Numbered from the stretch's first letter, positions 22,146-34,819 are shown. The stretch: 64,000 bases of DNA from Dendrobium chrysotoxum (GCA_019925795.1 CM034305.1:61492573-61556572), one strand, 5' to 3'. The notes: generated by a model from the sequence alone, not told the origin. Numbers and translations: made by a program.

Positions 22146-24229
22146 ATTGGATGCTTAACATCTCAATCTCAAAGCACTTAACATTTACAACTGAAATATC
22201 ATCTCAAATTACATTAATTAAAATAAAAAAAAATCTAGACTCGATCCTGCATGGTTATCCTAATAATCAGCAGTTATGTAAACATCCCAAGCAGTTAATA
22301 TATTTGAAAATTAAAAATGCTCAAACCAGCCACACTTGGCCATGCTCTTTTAATTTTAAAGGGGGACTTAAGCAATTTTCTGGAGCACCTGTGTAATTTA
22401 ATAATTATGATTTTGCCCCCTTTAATTTATACCCTGTATGAGCATGACCACATGCATAAGATTGGATTAGTACAGATCGTTCCTAACCTAGGGGTATATC
22501 TAACGCACAATCAATCATATCACAGAATGCAGTAAATAAATAAAAAATCACAGTAATTCAATTACTAGCAAACAACATATAGTGAAAGCTCGAAAATCTG
22601 GCACACAATAGAAAAATAAACATCAGCCTAGCCTAAGACTAGAGTTGGTTGTCCTAGCAAACCATCTAGAGTGTGTGTAAGAAGCTGTGTGGGTTTGATA
22701 TGTCTTAAGTAGCATTATTAGTTAAAGTTGTTCGATATTTTGGTTGGTTGAGAGGCTTAAAGGAGTTTTAATTTGAGTTTAAATCTTAATGACTTGAAAT
22801 TAATTTTAAAATTAGTTTCAATTATTTTTTGGACACCACCTTTGTTGCACACCGAGGCCGTGAAGTTTATTTCACCTTCCTTGGGGCTAATTTAATAGCC
22901 TCGTAGGCCTGAGTTACCTAGTGGTACCTGATAAGATTAAATGATTTGAATTTGATTAAGATTTGAAGATTGATTAATTTTTTAATTAAATTTGATTGGT
23001 TGCTGGTTTTAAAGTTAAGTTGATGTTTTCTGGAATTTTTGATGATTTATTGAATTTTGAAATTTTCTGGATTATTTTAATCATTTAATTAGGGGGTTAA
23101 AAATTAACTTTTTGATTTAAAGTATTTTCTGAAAAGTTAATATTTTATTAAAATACTAGACCTTAATACGATCAGTTAGACAGTAAGTATGCTGGAATTA
23201 TATTTTTTTACATTTTATTATGAAGGTTTGAAGTTTTGATTGAATTTGAACTAAGTTTGACCAAAAGTTAACTTTTTCAAATTAGATTGATTTCTGGAAA
23301 CTTAACCTTTTTAATAAATATTAGACTTTATTATGAGTCATATGCCTTTGTGTTTGCTCAATTTGGAGTTCATTTGAATTAGTTATGAATTTTTGAAGTT
23401 TTGAGCATTTATTGCATTTTTAAAATTAGTTTAATTAAAGCCCTTTTTGTGATTTGAATCCAAATGATCTCCAAACTCCTTGAAATCAACTCCAAAGGTC
23501 AGGAATGACCTAAGGAGTGATCTCCAAGTGTTTGGAAAATTTTTGAAAATTTTAATTATTTTTAATTAATTAATTTAATTTAATATTAAATTTCAATTAA
23601 AGTTAAATTAAACCTGATTTTAAAGTCCAGTCAAGGAGATTTTATTTTTCATTGATTAAGGATTCAATTCTGGTCAGTTTGAGGTATTATTTATAATTTT
23701 TAGATTTAATCATGATTTATTACATTTTATGGAAGCTTTTAAGGGTTAATTTTGATTAAATTAATTAAGGGGCTTAATGATTTCAAAATTCAGTGAGAAA
23801 TTTTTCTAGGGCTGAGAGTATCACTATGTTCAAATGGTTTGAGTTTCAAGTCAATAGAAGATGAATCCTAATTATTGGAAATATTCTAAATCCTCTAATC
23901 AAGTCCTTAATTATTGTCCTTAATGATGTCACTAGGTTAATTAGGCTTGAATCAATGTTCCTAACCCTTGACTAATATACACATAAACATGCATACATAA
24001 TCACAATCACAACCCTAGATCTAAGAGAGCCTTAAAACTAAGTAGTGTGTGTACCTACACATGCAAAATAATTTAAAGCTTAATTAAATGAAGGATTAAT
24101 TAATGAATAATTAATAAAGTAATTATTCATTGATTAATCATCTTTCTCCACAAATTCTATTCAATCATGCTCAATCTAGGCTTGAAATTTAAATGGACCT
24201 CTCAATGTTAAAAATCTAAATAAACATAA

Positions 24230-24527
24230 TTTTAAAATAGCTTTGAAATATACATATAGATATATGTTACTATACATATATATAGGTTTTAAAATTAAAA
24301 TAATTAAAAAAATAATTAAATTAATTTTAAAATATTTGAGAGGTCCTCTGATTTAAAAAAAAATTGAAAATAATATTTAAATTTCAAAATCTTTCATATA
24401 ATATTCAATTAAATATTATTTAAATATTAAAATATCCAAGTAATTCAAATTACTTAAACTAGATTAAGTTTTTAAATTTTGAAAATAATTTTAAACTAAA
24501 ATTCTTAATTTTCTAAAAAAAAAATTG

Positions 24528-24566
<39 letters not shown>

Positions 24567-25352
24567 TTATTTGAATTTATTTTAAATTTTTAAAGTTTAA
24601 AGGTTAATTAAAGCATTTAAAATAGTTTTGAAATTAATTAAAATTCAAAATAATTTTTAAATTAAATTAAATTAAATATTAATCAATTCTGAAATCTTAA
24701 AATCATTTAAATTAAATCTATTAAATATTTTTAAGAATATTTAAATTTAACCTTAATTAAATATTGATTAAATATTTAAATATTTAAATTATTTAAAATT
24801 AGAAAAAAAAAAAAAAATATATATATATATAAAATATATCTTGAATTAAATTTATTTTAAAATTAAGTATTTTAAAAAATAATTCTCTGATTATTTAATA
24901 TTATTACTATTATTTTTTTTAAAAAAAGTTCATAATTAAAATTTCAAAATAATTTGAATTTAATTTTAATTAAATACTAAATAAATATTTAATTAATTAG
25001 TGATTATTTAAAATATAAGATATATTAAGTTAATTCAATTTTTAAATTAGGCAATTTTAAAATAATTATGAAATTATTTTAAAATATTTTAACATAAATT
25101 ATTATTATTATTATTTTTTAATTTACTTAATTAAATATTAATTTAGAATAATTAAAATTTAATGTTTTAAATAATTTAAAGTATATGTTTATTATTTTAA
25201 ATTAATAACGATTTTAAATTAAAGAAATTAATTTTCTGAAAATTTTAATACCTTATATGCTAAATTTCGATTAAAATTGAAGTTTTAGTAATTTATTGAA
25301 GTTTTATTAATTAAAATATAATTAAAACTAATTAAAATTAACTTAAATTAAA
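24230..25352. repeat. Extreme AT-rich zone with TA microsatellite
   Basis: More than a kilobase built almost wholly of A/T (TTAAAT, AATTAA motifs), with a (TA)n run at 24533-24563 and a shorter one near 24818-24830. Non-coding. Confidence 0.8.
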
Positions 25353-25790
25353 AACGGCGGCCGGAGAGCTACGTGGCAGTAGGTGATTGGAGGGTTCAAA
25401 CCGCGCGGCGATGGGCCAATCATTGACAATGATTGGCGTCGCCGCCAATCATTGCCACGGGAATGATTTGGAGGTGGGACCCACACGCTTTCACTAATCC
25501 ATGTGGGCGTGGATTTAAGGCCGTTGGATCGTCCGTGCGAAGGAAGCAACATCCCTGATCAAACCCCGCGGTTTGATCTCGCGGAGAGAGATCAAACGGC
25601 GGAGGTTTGATCCCACGGTCCTGGATCAAGGGTCCAGATGCCGCCGGATGACGGAATTAACCTTGGGACTGAGCTTGCGGTTAATCAGAGCCGCAGTATG
25701 GCCATTTCTGGGCCGTCGATCACGAGATCGACGGTCAGAAATACATATAGTTCACAGCTAATGAAACTGAAACCCTAGAAATAGAAAACG
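25353..25790. other. GC-rich, palindrome-rich island
   Basis: An abrupt GC-rich stretch inside AT-rich DNA. It holds an 11-bp-arm inverted repeat (25415-25437, GCCAATCATTG/CAATGATTGGC) with a third partial copy after it, repeats of GATCAAAC..CGG, and the palindromic GTCGATCACGAGATCGAC (25715-25732). It ends at AAACCCTAGAAATAG, which looks like a transcript leader. It may be a promoter/LTR segment. Short overlapping frames on both strands look like composition shadows. Confidence 0.45.
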
Positions 25791-27030
25791 TCTCATTCTT
25801 TTCAAATACTCAATCATTTAATATGCAATTTTAAACATAGATTTCATACATGAACAGAAATAATGTGAAGTTTTTTTATGGCTTTAAATGAGCTTAACAA
25901 AAAGTTATTTAATTCTAAAACTAGTGTCCTAGGGCTAGGGTTTTATAGAGAACTAACCGTTTGGATCTGAGGGAAAATTATATGGTTGAATTTTTAGATT
26001 GTCCATGATTATTTCCCCTTTAGAAATTGAGGCCTGAAATGCTCTAGATCTTCCACTTTGAGCCTTGGACGGATTGAAGCTTGTACTCGTCGGAAGATTG
26101 TCGCCGGCATGGTTTTGATGGTGGGTTTTGATCAGGAATGAGTGAAGAAGGAGTTTTTAGCTCAGGGAAGTTAGGGTCTGGGTTTGGAGGAGCTGGGAGA
26201 GTGAGAGAGTGTGAGAGTTTGAATGAGGGCTCATCTTGAGGTTTTTCCATATTCAAGTCTCTCCAACTTGAATGGAGGGCTGGGATTAGCTGAGAGGGTT
26301 CCTGGATGCATGCCATCTGGCCTGGGGGTTGTTGGGAGCAGGGAATCAAAGGACAGCCCAAGGACACCTAGGTGTAAAGCTTGGTTTGGTCCCCACTAGG
26401 GCGTAGGAGTGATAGAGCTGTTTGATTTGAATCCGAGGGCTGGGGATGGCTCTAAGAAAGTTCTAGAGCACCCTAAAGATGCTGGAGTGATTTGAGCTGG
26501 AGTGGATTAGGCTTAACATGGGTCTTGACCAAATTTTGACCCATTTAGATGATTGGTTTGACCATTTGACCAACCCTTATGCCATGTGGCTACTGAGGTG
26601 GCATGGGTGAAATGTTTGAACCACTGGAATGTAATCTTGAGGGTTTGATAGGGTTTCAATTGGATTTATTTGATGATTTGACTTAAACATAAAGATTTGA
26701 CCAAGTCTTGTGAGTTGACTTGGTTGATATTAGCTTGGATTTGACTACCAAGGTCTAAGGCATGCTTAGACTATGATTTGATGTTGATTAAAGGTTTAAT
26801 GGGGATTGGAACCAATTTGTTTGAAATTTAATTGTATTAGAGATGTGTATGTGAGGTTTTGACCAAAGTTTGAAGTTTGACCAAGCCAAATCAAGGTTGA
26901 TTTGACTCATGACAAGTCTAGACAGGTTTAAAATATCATTTGACATAGATTTGAGAGCTTGAAGGAGTTGATTGGATCCAATGGGTTGGAATAGCCCATT
27001 TATATCCTTAAGGAACACCTAGGTCAACCT

Positions 27031-27680
27031 AGGTTGACTCAGTCAACCAGGTTGACCAAGGAGGTGGGTATAGGTTCAACAAGTTTGATTTGATGTTTTG
27101 GGTCTGTCAAAGGTATTTATAAGGTTTAACTAGGTCATTTGAGTCAAATGGACCTATTGGGGCTCTTAAAGGGCTTAATGGGTTGAATGGGTTGACTCGG
27201 TCAACCAGGTTGACCCAGGGTCAAGGATTGGGTCCAACCAGTTCAGAATGACATTCTGAGTCTACTGGTGGTGGTCTCAAGGTCTGGAGAGGTTGTTTGG
27301 TCAAAATGACCTGTTTGGGCCCTTAATAGGCTTTTGGGTCAACCCTGGTTGACTTTATCAACCAGGTGGGTCCAGGGTTTAAAAATGGGCTCAACAGATT
27401 TGGTTTGACATTTGGAGACCAATAAAGGTGGTCCTAAGGTCTGAGGAGGTCATTTGGTCAAAATAACATATTTTGATCCTAAAGGACCTGTTTGGTCGAC
27501 CTGGTTGACTTGGTCAACCAAATTGACCCAGGGGCTGGATTTGGGTTCAATGAGTTTGGTTTGATATTTGAAACTTGCTGGAAGTGGTTGCATTTGCTTC
27601 GGAGCTCATTTGGTTCAAATGACCATTTACACCCCATAGGGGTATTTTGGTCATTTTGACCCCTGGTCGACTAGGGGTCA
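27031..27680. repeat. ~156-bp tandem repeat, four diverged units
   Basis: Units start near 27031, 27190, 27345 and 27501, each opening with an inverted-repeat core of the form GGTTGACT..GTCAACC, followed by GACCCAGGG, then a GTTTGG/TTTGACAT block and GG(T)CAAAATGACC. Spacing is 155-159 bp. Earlier, weaker units may extend left to about 26500. Confidence 0.75.
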
Positions 27681-28079
27681 AATTAAGTCCAACAAAATAC
27701 ATTTTATTGCTCAATGGGTCATAGTCAAGGGTCTAGAAGTGATTTGAGGCTTTGGAGAAGGCTCCAAGGTCAGGATCCATTGGGTGACAAGTCTAGTGGC
27801 ATAGACTGTAAATATTTGAAGGTTTTATATCATTTGAATTTCAATTCAGTTTCTGGGGTTAGGGACCTCAAAATGAGCTTAAATTTGGAGGGTTGCCTCT
27901 AGAGACATGTCACATCAGTGTGGAACTGGCAGACCTTGAATCAGAGGTCATTTGATAGGGTTTTGAAATGTTCAAAGATTCACTGGAAAAGGCTTTCAGG
28001 ACTTAGACATTTGGCCTTGGATTTGAGTCTGGAAATCTGGTTTTGAACTGGATTTTGAGCTTGAATGATAGGGTTTGAA

Positions 28080-28870
28080 TTAAGTCTAGATTGAATTGAA
28101 GCTTGGATTGATCTAGAGGAATCCTAGGGTTTAGAGTAGGCCCTGGGGTCCAGATCAGCTTAAAGGAATCGTAGGGTCTAGAATAGATCCTAGGGACTGA
28201 AGTCTGGGAAGATCCTAGAGTCTAGAAGTCCTAGGATCTGGGGTCTAGAATAACCCTAAGATCTAGAAATCCTATTATCTAGAGGAATCTTAGGATCTAG
28301 AGACATCTTAGGATCTAGAGTAGATTCTAAAGTCTGAATTCTAGAAAGATCCTAGGGTCTAGGTAGTTCCTAAGATCTAAATGGATCTGAAGGAATCCTA
28401 GGGTCTAGAATAGATCCTAGGGTCTAAGAAGATCATATGATCTAGAGTCTAGCAAAATCCTAGGATCTAGAGTAGATCCTAGGGTCTTGATAGATCTAAG
28501 GTCTAGGAAAATCCTAAGACCTAAATTGATCTAAAGTCAGGGTAGATCCTAGGGTTAGAAATCTAAGGAAATCCTAAAATCTAAAAATCCTAGGATTTAG
28601 AGCCTGGATTGATCTTAAGATCTAAATAGATCTAAGATGCAAAATCTAAAGAAATCCTAATGTCTAGAATAGATCATAGGATCTGAAATCTAGAAAGAAT
28701 CCTAGGTTTTAGATTAGCTTGGAGTTTGATTGAATTGAGTTTAAAATTAATTTGAGTCTAGATTAATATTTAAAATATGGATTGATCTAAGATCAGATTG
28801 ATCCTAGGATCAAGATTAATTCTGAGGATTGGAAAGATCCTAAGGTCTAGATTGGTCCTACTGACCTCAT
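28080..28870. repeat. Degenerate short tandem array
   Basis: About 800 bp made of variants of GATCCTAGGGTCTAGAA (with AGGATCT and GGTCTAG forms), irregularly spaced and many times repeated. A similar but weaker motif set occurs at 57715-58180. Confidence 0.75.
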
Positions 28871-28887
28871 ACAAAAATGAGGTCAAC

Positions 28888-28910
28888 ATAGGGGTATGAC
28901 CAATATGCTT
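28888..28910 (+). repeat. Right copy of 23-bp perfect direct repeat
   Basis: Identical to 20218-20240; follows the 28862-28885 hairpin by 2 bp. Confidence 0.9.
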
Positions 28911-29014
28911 CTATTTGGATGTCTTCTTACCCGTAAAAACATTCCATCGCCATATTCATGTTACACCTACAGATTTAGCATTCAGTTTAATCTATTCTGA
29001 TTCGATTCTAAAGA

Positions 29015-31325
29015 TGTAATTGCTTGAGTTTTTGTATTTTAAAATGTGCTTAGGAATGTTTGGTATGCATGAGAAAGTCTATATGTGTACTAGAGTAGGT
29101 CTCGGGGATTTATTTGCATGTTTGTGAAATTTGAATTTTCCTCTTAGGGCACCACAGTGCTGGGTTTGGCAGCACCACGACGTTGGGTTTGGCAATGCCC
29201 CAGCATGAGAATCTTTGAAAAATTTGCATTTAATTCAACGGTTTGGCGTGTGGTTGGTGTGGCGGTGCTGTGAGTTTTTTGAAGGGCATCGTGGTTAGCA
29301 TCGCGATGCCAATGCAAATTTGATTATTTTAAAATATCCCAAACCACTATTCATTCTATTAATTTCATTTGAGCCAATCAGCATAGAGATGGAAAGAGAG
29401 AGATCCTAGAGAGAGAAAGCCCTATTTGAGTAGCTTATAGTCTTTTTCTGCTATGGGCCATGTTCTAAGAATTGTTCGGATTAACATAGGTGACATTTTG
29501 CTTATCTTTATTTTTAAAAAAATATAGAGAATTTTTAAAATTTCTAATTAAATTTATATTTTTATTATAAAAAAATTAGGATAACTTTGCATTGATAAAC
29601 TTTCATCATGTAACTTTCTTTATGTTATAGAGACATAAATCATAAACATTTAGAGTTTTTTCTAGAAAATTTTGCACAAGATATTTTGAAATATGTGCCT
29701 TTTTATTTGTCTGAAAAATAATCTGGAATTTCAAAAATAAGGTTGTAGTACAATTAAAGTCTTCAAATAATATTTTGCACAATCTCTGATAATTTGGTTA
29801 TGTTTTGAAACAGTAACTTTTGGCTCAATATGATATTGCGTTGACTGTCATTTATAGCACTTTGTGAAATTTTAAAATGAGTTCATTTATGTTTTAATTA
29901 CTGTGTTACAATGAATTATATGCTTATTTGATTGAATGGTGTGATTCTGAGGAGTTTTGGAAGTGGATGAAGGAAGTTATGTTCTGGTGCTAAATACATA
30001 TTTTGATACTCAAGGGTATAATGTGGTGTCGATGGCACATTTTGTTATCAAAATCTTTGATTCTGTCTTTTGGGAGGCATAAGGGGTCAGAATATTTGGA
30101 TTTTGTCTATGACAAGGTGGGAGGCATAAGGGGCAAAATTTTTTTAAAATTATGTCTGATATGGAGTATTATTTTGTTTATTTATTTTTCAATATTATTA
30201 TTTAAATTTATGATGACAATAATTATGATTCTTCTCAGCATTGTGATGTATTATGTTTTAGTAAAGTTAAAATTCTTTAATAAAAGAAATATCTTGAAAT
30301 TTAGATTAGAAAAAATATTGCATGTTGAGCTGTATTAGCTCACTATGATTTCACCTTCTATTTTCAGGATTTGATAAAGGAAAAGGGCCTGTTGTGTAAA
30401 AGTTTCTGGATCGAATTTGTTAATTTGAGACTATAGAGTTATTTTTTTTTTTAATTTTTGTACAGTCATGACTAATTTTTATTGCTCTATCACTATAAGA
30501 AATTCACTGAATGCCGGCGATATTTCCGGTGGCAAGATGAAAGATGTTCTATATTCCCATTTATTTTATTTCCCGATTATTCCAAGACTTCAGCGGCTCT
30601 ACGCATCAATGAGTTCAGCAGGTCATATGAGATGGCATAAGGAGAAATTAACACACAGTGGTGTTCTTTCTCATCCATCAGATGCTGAAGCGTAGAAATA
30701 TTTTGATCAAACACATGCTTCATTTGCTGTGGATGGACCGGCATTTCACTGCCGGTTATTTAATTTTGCAGCCGGTGCTTGTTTTCTGGTTGTTAGGCAG
30801 CCGGAAACACTAGCGGTTTTGACCACTGGTAACGACCGGCGGTTGTTGTGCCGGAATCTTCTGGTGGTTTACCTATGATTTTGGGTCCAGTAATTTATGG
30901 TAGCCTTTGCCGTCGGAGAACTGCCTGAAAATAATACAGTTGGAAACTTACTGCTGGTTACCATTTTCTACGCGATTTTTAAATCGCCGATAAAGTTCAA
31001 AATTGTCGGAAAGTTGAGGTTAACCGCCAGAAATCACCATCGGTAATGGATGATTTTCCTGTAGTGTATTTTATAGCTCCATCTGTAACCATACATTGTA
31101 GTTGTATAAACATCTTAATGATAAATGAGAAGAGGATTTTTGTGGATGAGTTTCTTTTCAGTACTTTGGATCTTATTTGCAGCTCTTTTCTTATTATTGT
31201 AAGTTTAAAATTTTAGAAGAAGATTCTAAATTTTTTTCCAAAAATAGATCTTGGGGTTCGCTAGTCGCAAGCCAACACGATATAACCTGTCTAGCCTATG
31301 GGTCTTATCGAGTTGAGTTGTGGTA
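29015..31325 (+). repeat. Gypsy-type solo LTR (boundaries approximate)
   Basis: Shares, in order, landmarks with the LTRs at 55213-57735, 58465-60278 and 61279-63078: a GGCACCACAGTGCTGG-type GC block (29147), GGATAACTTTGCATTG...ATGTTATAGAG (~29580-29625), an AGCTCAC block near the polyadenylation region (30337), and TACAGTCATGACTA (30461). It ends near TTGAGTTGTGGTA. Without the nested CACTA element it is ~1.73 kb, close to the ~1.8 kb of its relatives. No internal gag/pol follows and no clear 5-bp target duplication was found. Confidence 0.6.
30491..31066. mobile_element. CACTA (En/Spm-type) non-autonomous element
   Basis: Starts CACTATAAGAAATTCA and ends (reverse complement) CACTACAGGAAAATCA; flanked by TAT on both sides (30488-30490 and 31067-31069), the 3-bp duplication expected of CACTA elements. 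The 576-bp interior is dense in GCCGG/CCGGC subterminal motifs and has no transposase. It sits inside the LTR at 29015-31325, splitting sequence that is continuous in the other LTR copies. Confidence 0.9.
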
Positions 31326-32151
31326 GTTCATGGCATTGGATGTTGGGAGTTAGAACTTAGTTTTATTATAAATGCTGTATCAAATTTATAGAATAATTTC
31401 TTTCAAGTTGGGTATAATTCATGTAGCATTCTAAGAGGCCTAAAAGTAATGTTTTCTTGTTATCTTTAGTTATCTATTTACCAAATTCAAGTATTATGGA
31501 ATATAATGTATGTTAATTTTTATTTTAAGTATGTAATATTGAACTTTATTAGTAGTTAGAAGAGTATTTATGGGCTTTCCATTGAAAGGTAATTAGCATG
31601 CATCTATCACGCAAGGTGGTGACCCAAACTAGCTTTCCATATTGGGTTGATTATCAAACATTAGAAAGCGGTTTTGGCGATGTTTTCTTCTAAGAAATTA
31701 TTGTATAGGTATTATAGCCAATAAATACTACACATATTTGAAGTGAAAAAACTAATGGATTAGTGAATCAAAGTGTTTTCAAGACAAAAATAATTTTAAG
31801 ACCTTTTAAGAAGCAAACATTGCACTAACCCTAAAATTAAATCTTTGAGAAGTCTACTGTGGTATATTTTTTCCTTTCCTAAATTTTTAGAAAAAAAAAA
31901 GTAGTGATTTTAATTACATTTTTGCAAGTACTTTTGCAGAGATTGAATTACTCTTATAATTATTAATGATAGCCTTAGTCACCACCACTAATGTGGTGGG
32001 GAAAATGGAAAAACATATCTTTTGTGTATTGGTAAGCATTGTCTTAGAGGTGATGCCCATGCTCATAATAAATGCGAGGGTGCTTTTCTCCTATTCAAAA
32101 AAGAGGATGCCGATAGCTCCTCCACTAACTTGTAGGTAAAGAAGTGGAGAG
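31326..32151. other. AT-rich spacer with decayed repeat
   Basis: No gene seen. The segment around 31520-31620 is a diverged copy of 16340-16440. Confidence 0.5.
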
Positions 32152-32295
32152 ATTATTATGTGCGGTCACTGGACTGTTCGGAGGCCAATCAGGACGCGTC
32201 ACGTCATCCGATACACAACGGTACACAATAATGATACACAACGATTTTGTAATGTGGTACGTCCTGATTGGCCTCAGGTGATTGCACGTAATAAT
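32152..32295. mobile_element. 144-bp inverted-repeat MITE
   Basis: Ends ATTATTATGTGCGGTCAC and (reverse complement) ATTATTACGTGCAATCAC, with a second matching inner block GAGGCCAATCAGGACG / CGTCCTGATTGGCCTC, so most of the element folds on itself. Same size and similar end as the element at 44149-44290 beside HCT, hence one family. Confidence 0.7.
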
Positions 32296-34562
32296 TTCGC
32301 TAAGAAGTGAACCTGTGTTTGTAAGATATAGGCCATTGGGTAAGTCTAAACAAAGAAATAACATGCTTCTTATTGCTATAGAGCTTAATTTTTGTTTACT
32401 TGTATACTCATTTAATAACTTCAACTCTCATATTTATGTGGTGATATTAATGTTCATAAATCATTTACTTTCTTGTTAGAGTAAACTAAAGCATTAGTGT
32501 GATAATTAGTTCATTATTCTCACACCTAGCATAATATTATCTAAATTTTGACAATTTACTTATTTATTAATGTTTGCTTAGTCTATATTTTGTATTGAAA
32601 GCAATTAGTATCATTATGCTTATAATATACTCAATCACATTGGCTTGTTTTTATAGTCATCACCATTACTTTATTGTGTATTATTCATTTTTTTATTGTT
32701 GGTGTTAATAGTTTAATTGGATTAATTTGTGAAGTTGAGTTGAACATTAACATTGAGTTTTATCATAATCACTCACTCACATAGCTAAATTGCACATCTA
32801 CATCGCAATTTCTTTGGACAGTGTTACTTGTTAGATTTCATAAGACTACACTTAGACACTCAATTTTGTTAGTTTATACATATTATGTATATTTTGTTTT
32901 CTACAAGTACACAACAAGTCTTGTAATTATTTTAGTTGTGATGACTTTCACATATTTCAACTAATGTATAACTTGCTTACATTGTGGTGATTGTTTTATA
33001 AATTATACACTGTGATTGACTATGCGAGAGATATAATTTCTAAAGAAAAATTTAAAATGCAAAAATACTCATTTTGGTTTGTCTTAAATTGACACTCCCA
33101 CAAATTTCTTTAAAGAATGAATATTAAGAGGAGTGTTCAAAAGATCAATAATAAGATCAGGGGAGTAACTCTAATCAGCCACATCTCACCCTGCTCCCAC
33201 ATAAGGCATAAGAAGACATGAGGTGGAAGCACTACTAATAGCGAGAATAATATAGCCACCTGAAGTGGGTGAGGCAACAAATGTGAGGTCAAGATGGATA
33301 ACTCTGCCAACCATAAAAATAACAAATTATCTAACCTTAATCAAATAATTGATCAATATCACAAACTTCAAAGTTTACACAATCTTAGGACTATTTAGGA
33401 ATAAGCTTAATTGTTCCATCAAATTTTTAGCTTGAAAAAGATCAAAAGTATTGAAGGGAGTAATATAGGAATCATTCCCAAAAGATCATCTTGCCTCACT
33501 TCCAAATTATATTGGTTAATTAAAACTATTTTAGCAATAGTTATGAACACATTAAAATTTTGTAGCGAAGGGATTAAAGAAGCTTTCTCACATGTACATT
33601 TGAGGGGGGGCGGGCAGGCGGGGGTAAGCTCTTTCCGAGGGTTTCTAAACTCAAGTTGATGTGACATATATTATTAAATAAGAATATTTAAAGCTATTTT
33701 TCTCTCAATTTCATTCTTGCTTTTTTATACTCGTAAACAAACTACTACTCTTAAATACAAAACATCTAACTTAAAATAGGATATTATGCTTTACAGAAGA
33801 ATATTTAATTGAAAAATAATTAAAATTAATAATGTATTCAAATGAATTATATTGCTTCAAGATAAATTATTTATTTTCCGTTAAATATTTTTTTTACCTT
33901 TTAGTGTAATATTTATATTTTAATATTCATAAGATGAAAAGTCATACACAAAATTAAAGCAATGATATAATAATTTAAAAAAAGATTTATGCAATTTTAA
34001 TATAGATAATAGATATAATATTAATTTAAGTATTAATTATTTGAAGATTATACTACTTTCCATCATGCAATGCAAATCATTTGGAAAAAAAAAATGTTAT
34101 AATAAGGAATTCCTAATAAGATTAAAAAGTATCTTTTCAAATTTTGATTTAAATTATACCCATCTTTTCTAATTAATAATAAAAATTACCCAAAGCTCCT
34201 TCATATTTCCTGAAATTACACTGTTTTCTTCTAGGTATTGCATTAGAGATGCCCTAATTTTTATATATAATGCCAAAGAGATAAATTCTGATTTTTTTTT
34301 CTATTACATAAAAATTGCATACATATATATATTTTGCGTAAATTAGTGACATGATAAAAATTAGAAAATTCAAATTGAGATATTATTTTAGTCCTATTTT
34401 TTAATTAAAAATATCATAAATATTTAAAAAAAAAAATAGTTCCACCCTTAAATAAAAATAAGTAAATAATTATAATTTAGTAAGCTGCAATCAATCATAA
34501 ATTTTTGTATTATCCAACTATCCAACAAATAAATTCAACATGTTTTTAGGGCTTTAAATTTA
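32296..34562. other. AT-rich intergenic DNA
   Basis: No gene recognised. A G-rich run (33603-33632, GGGGGGGCGGGCAGGCGGGGG-like) is the only compositional outlier. Open frames on both strands around 33411-33667 have no recognisable domain. Confidence 0.5.
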
Positions 34563-34692
34563 GAGATCATTTGGGATAGCTTTTTTACTGTTTGCTAAAA
34601 CATATTTCTCTTACAAAAATTTCTAATTCAAGAAATTTTGGTAACAAGAATTTATTTTAGAAAACAGTAAGAAAGCTGTCCCAAATGAAGCC
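34563..34692. mobile_element. Tourist-like fold-back MITE (130 bp)
   Basis: GAGATCATTTGGGATAGC at the left and (reverse complement) GGCTTCATTTGGGACAGC at the right; inner parts also pair (TTTTTTACTGTTT / AAACAGTAAGAAA). Flanked by TTA on both sides (34560-34562, 34693-34695), as expected for PIF/Harbinger-related MITEs. Confidence 0.75.
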
Positions 34693-34767
34693 TTAGTTCA
34701 AAATTTTGAGATTATTTAAAAAATATAATGATAGTTTATTCAGATTGAGTTTGAATGAGTCAAACTT

Positions 34768-34769
<2 letters not shown>

Positions 34770-34817
<48 letters not shown>
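34770..34817. repeat. (TA)n microsatellite
   Basis: Uninterrupted AT dinucleotide run of about 48 bp. Confidence 0.95.

Positions 34818-34819
<2 letters not shown>

Larger units (their letters stand above)
20241..28887. mobile_element. 8.6-kb insertion-like block of unknown class
   Basis: DNA between the two 23-bp direct repeats. It has no long ORF and no recognised transposase, gag or pol. It shows several composition zones: decayed LTR-like sequence (20.4-22.7 kb), extremely AT-rich DNA (24.2-25.35 kb), a GC-rich island (25353-25790), ~156-bp tandem units (27031-27680) and a degenerate GATCCTAGGGTCTAGA array (28080-28870). A perfect 9-bp hairpin (TGACCTCAT/ATGAGGTCA, 28862-28885) sits 2 bp before the right repeat. 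Related sequence recurs at 53.8-58.2 kb with a similar end. A target duplication of 23 bp is too long for LTR or common DNA transposons, so the mechanism is open. Confidence 0.45.

Noticed and set aside
26044..26367. 107-codon minus-strand ORF, Pro/Ser-rich
   Set aside because: Low-complexity frame within a repeat block; no domain and not supported by context.
33601..33660. G-rich run as a structured regulatory element
   Set aside because: Single short run with no conserved partner or gene nearby; could be a quadruplex but nothing supports a role.
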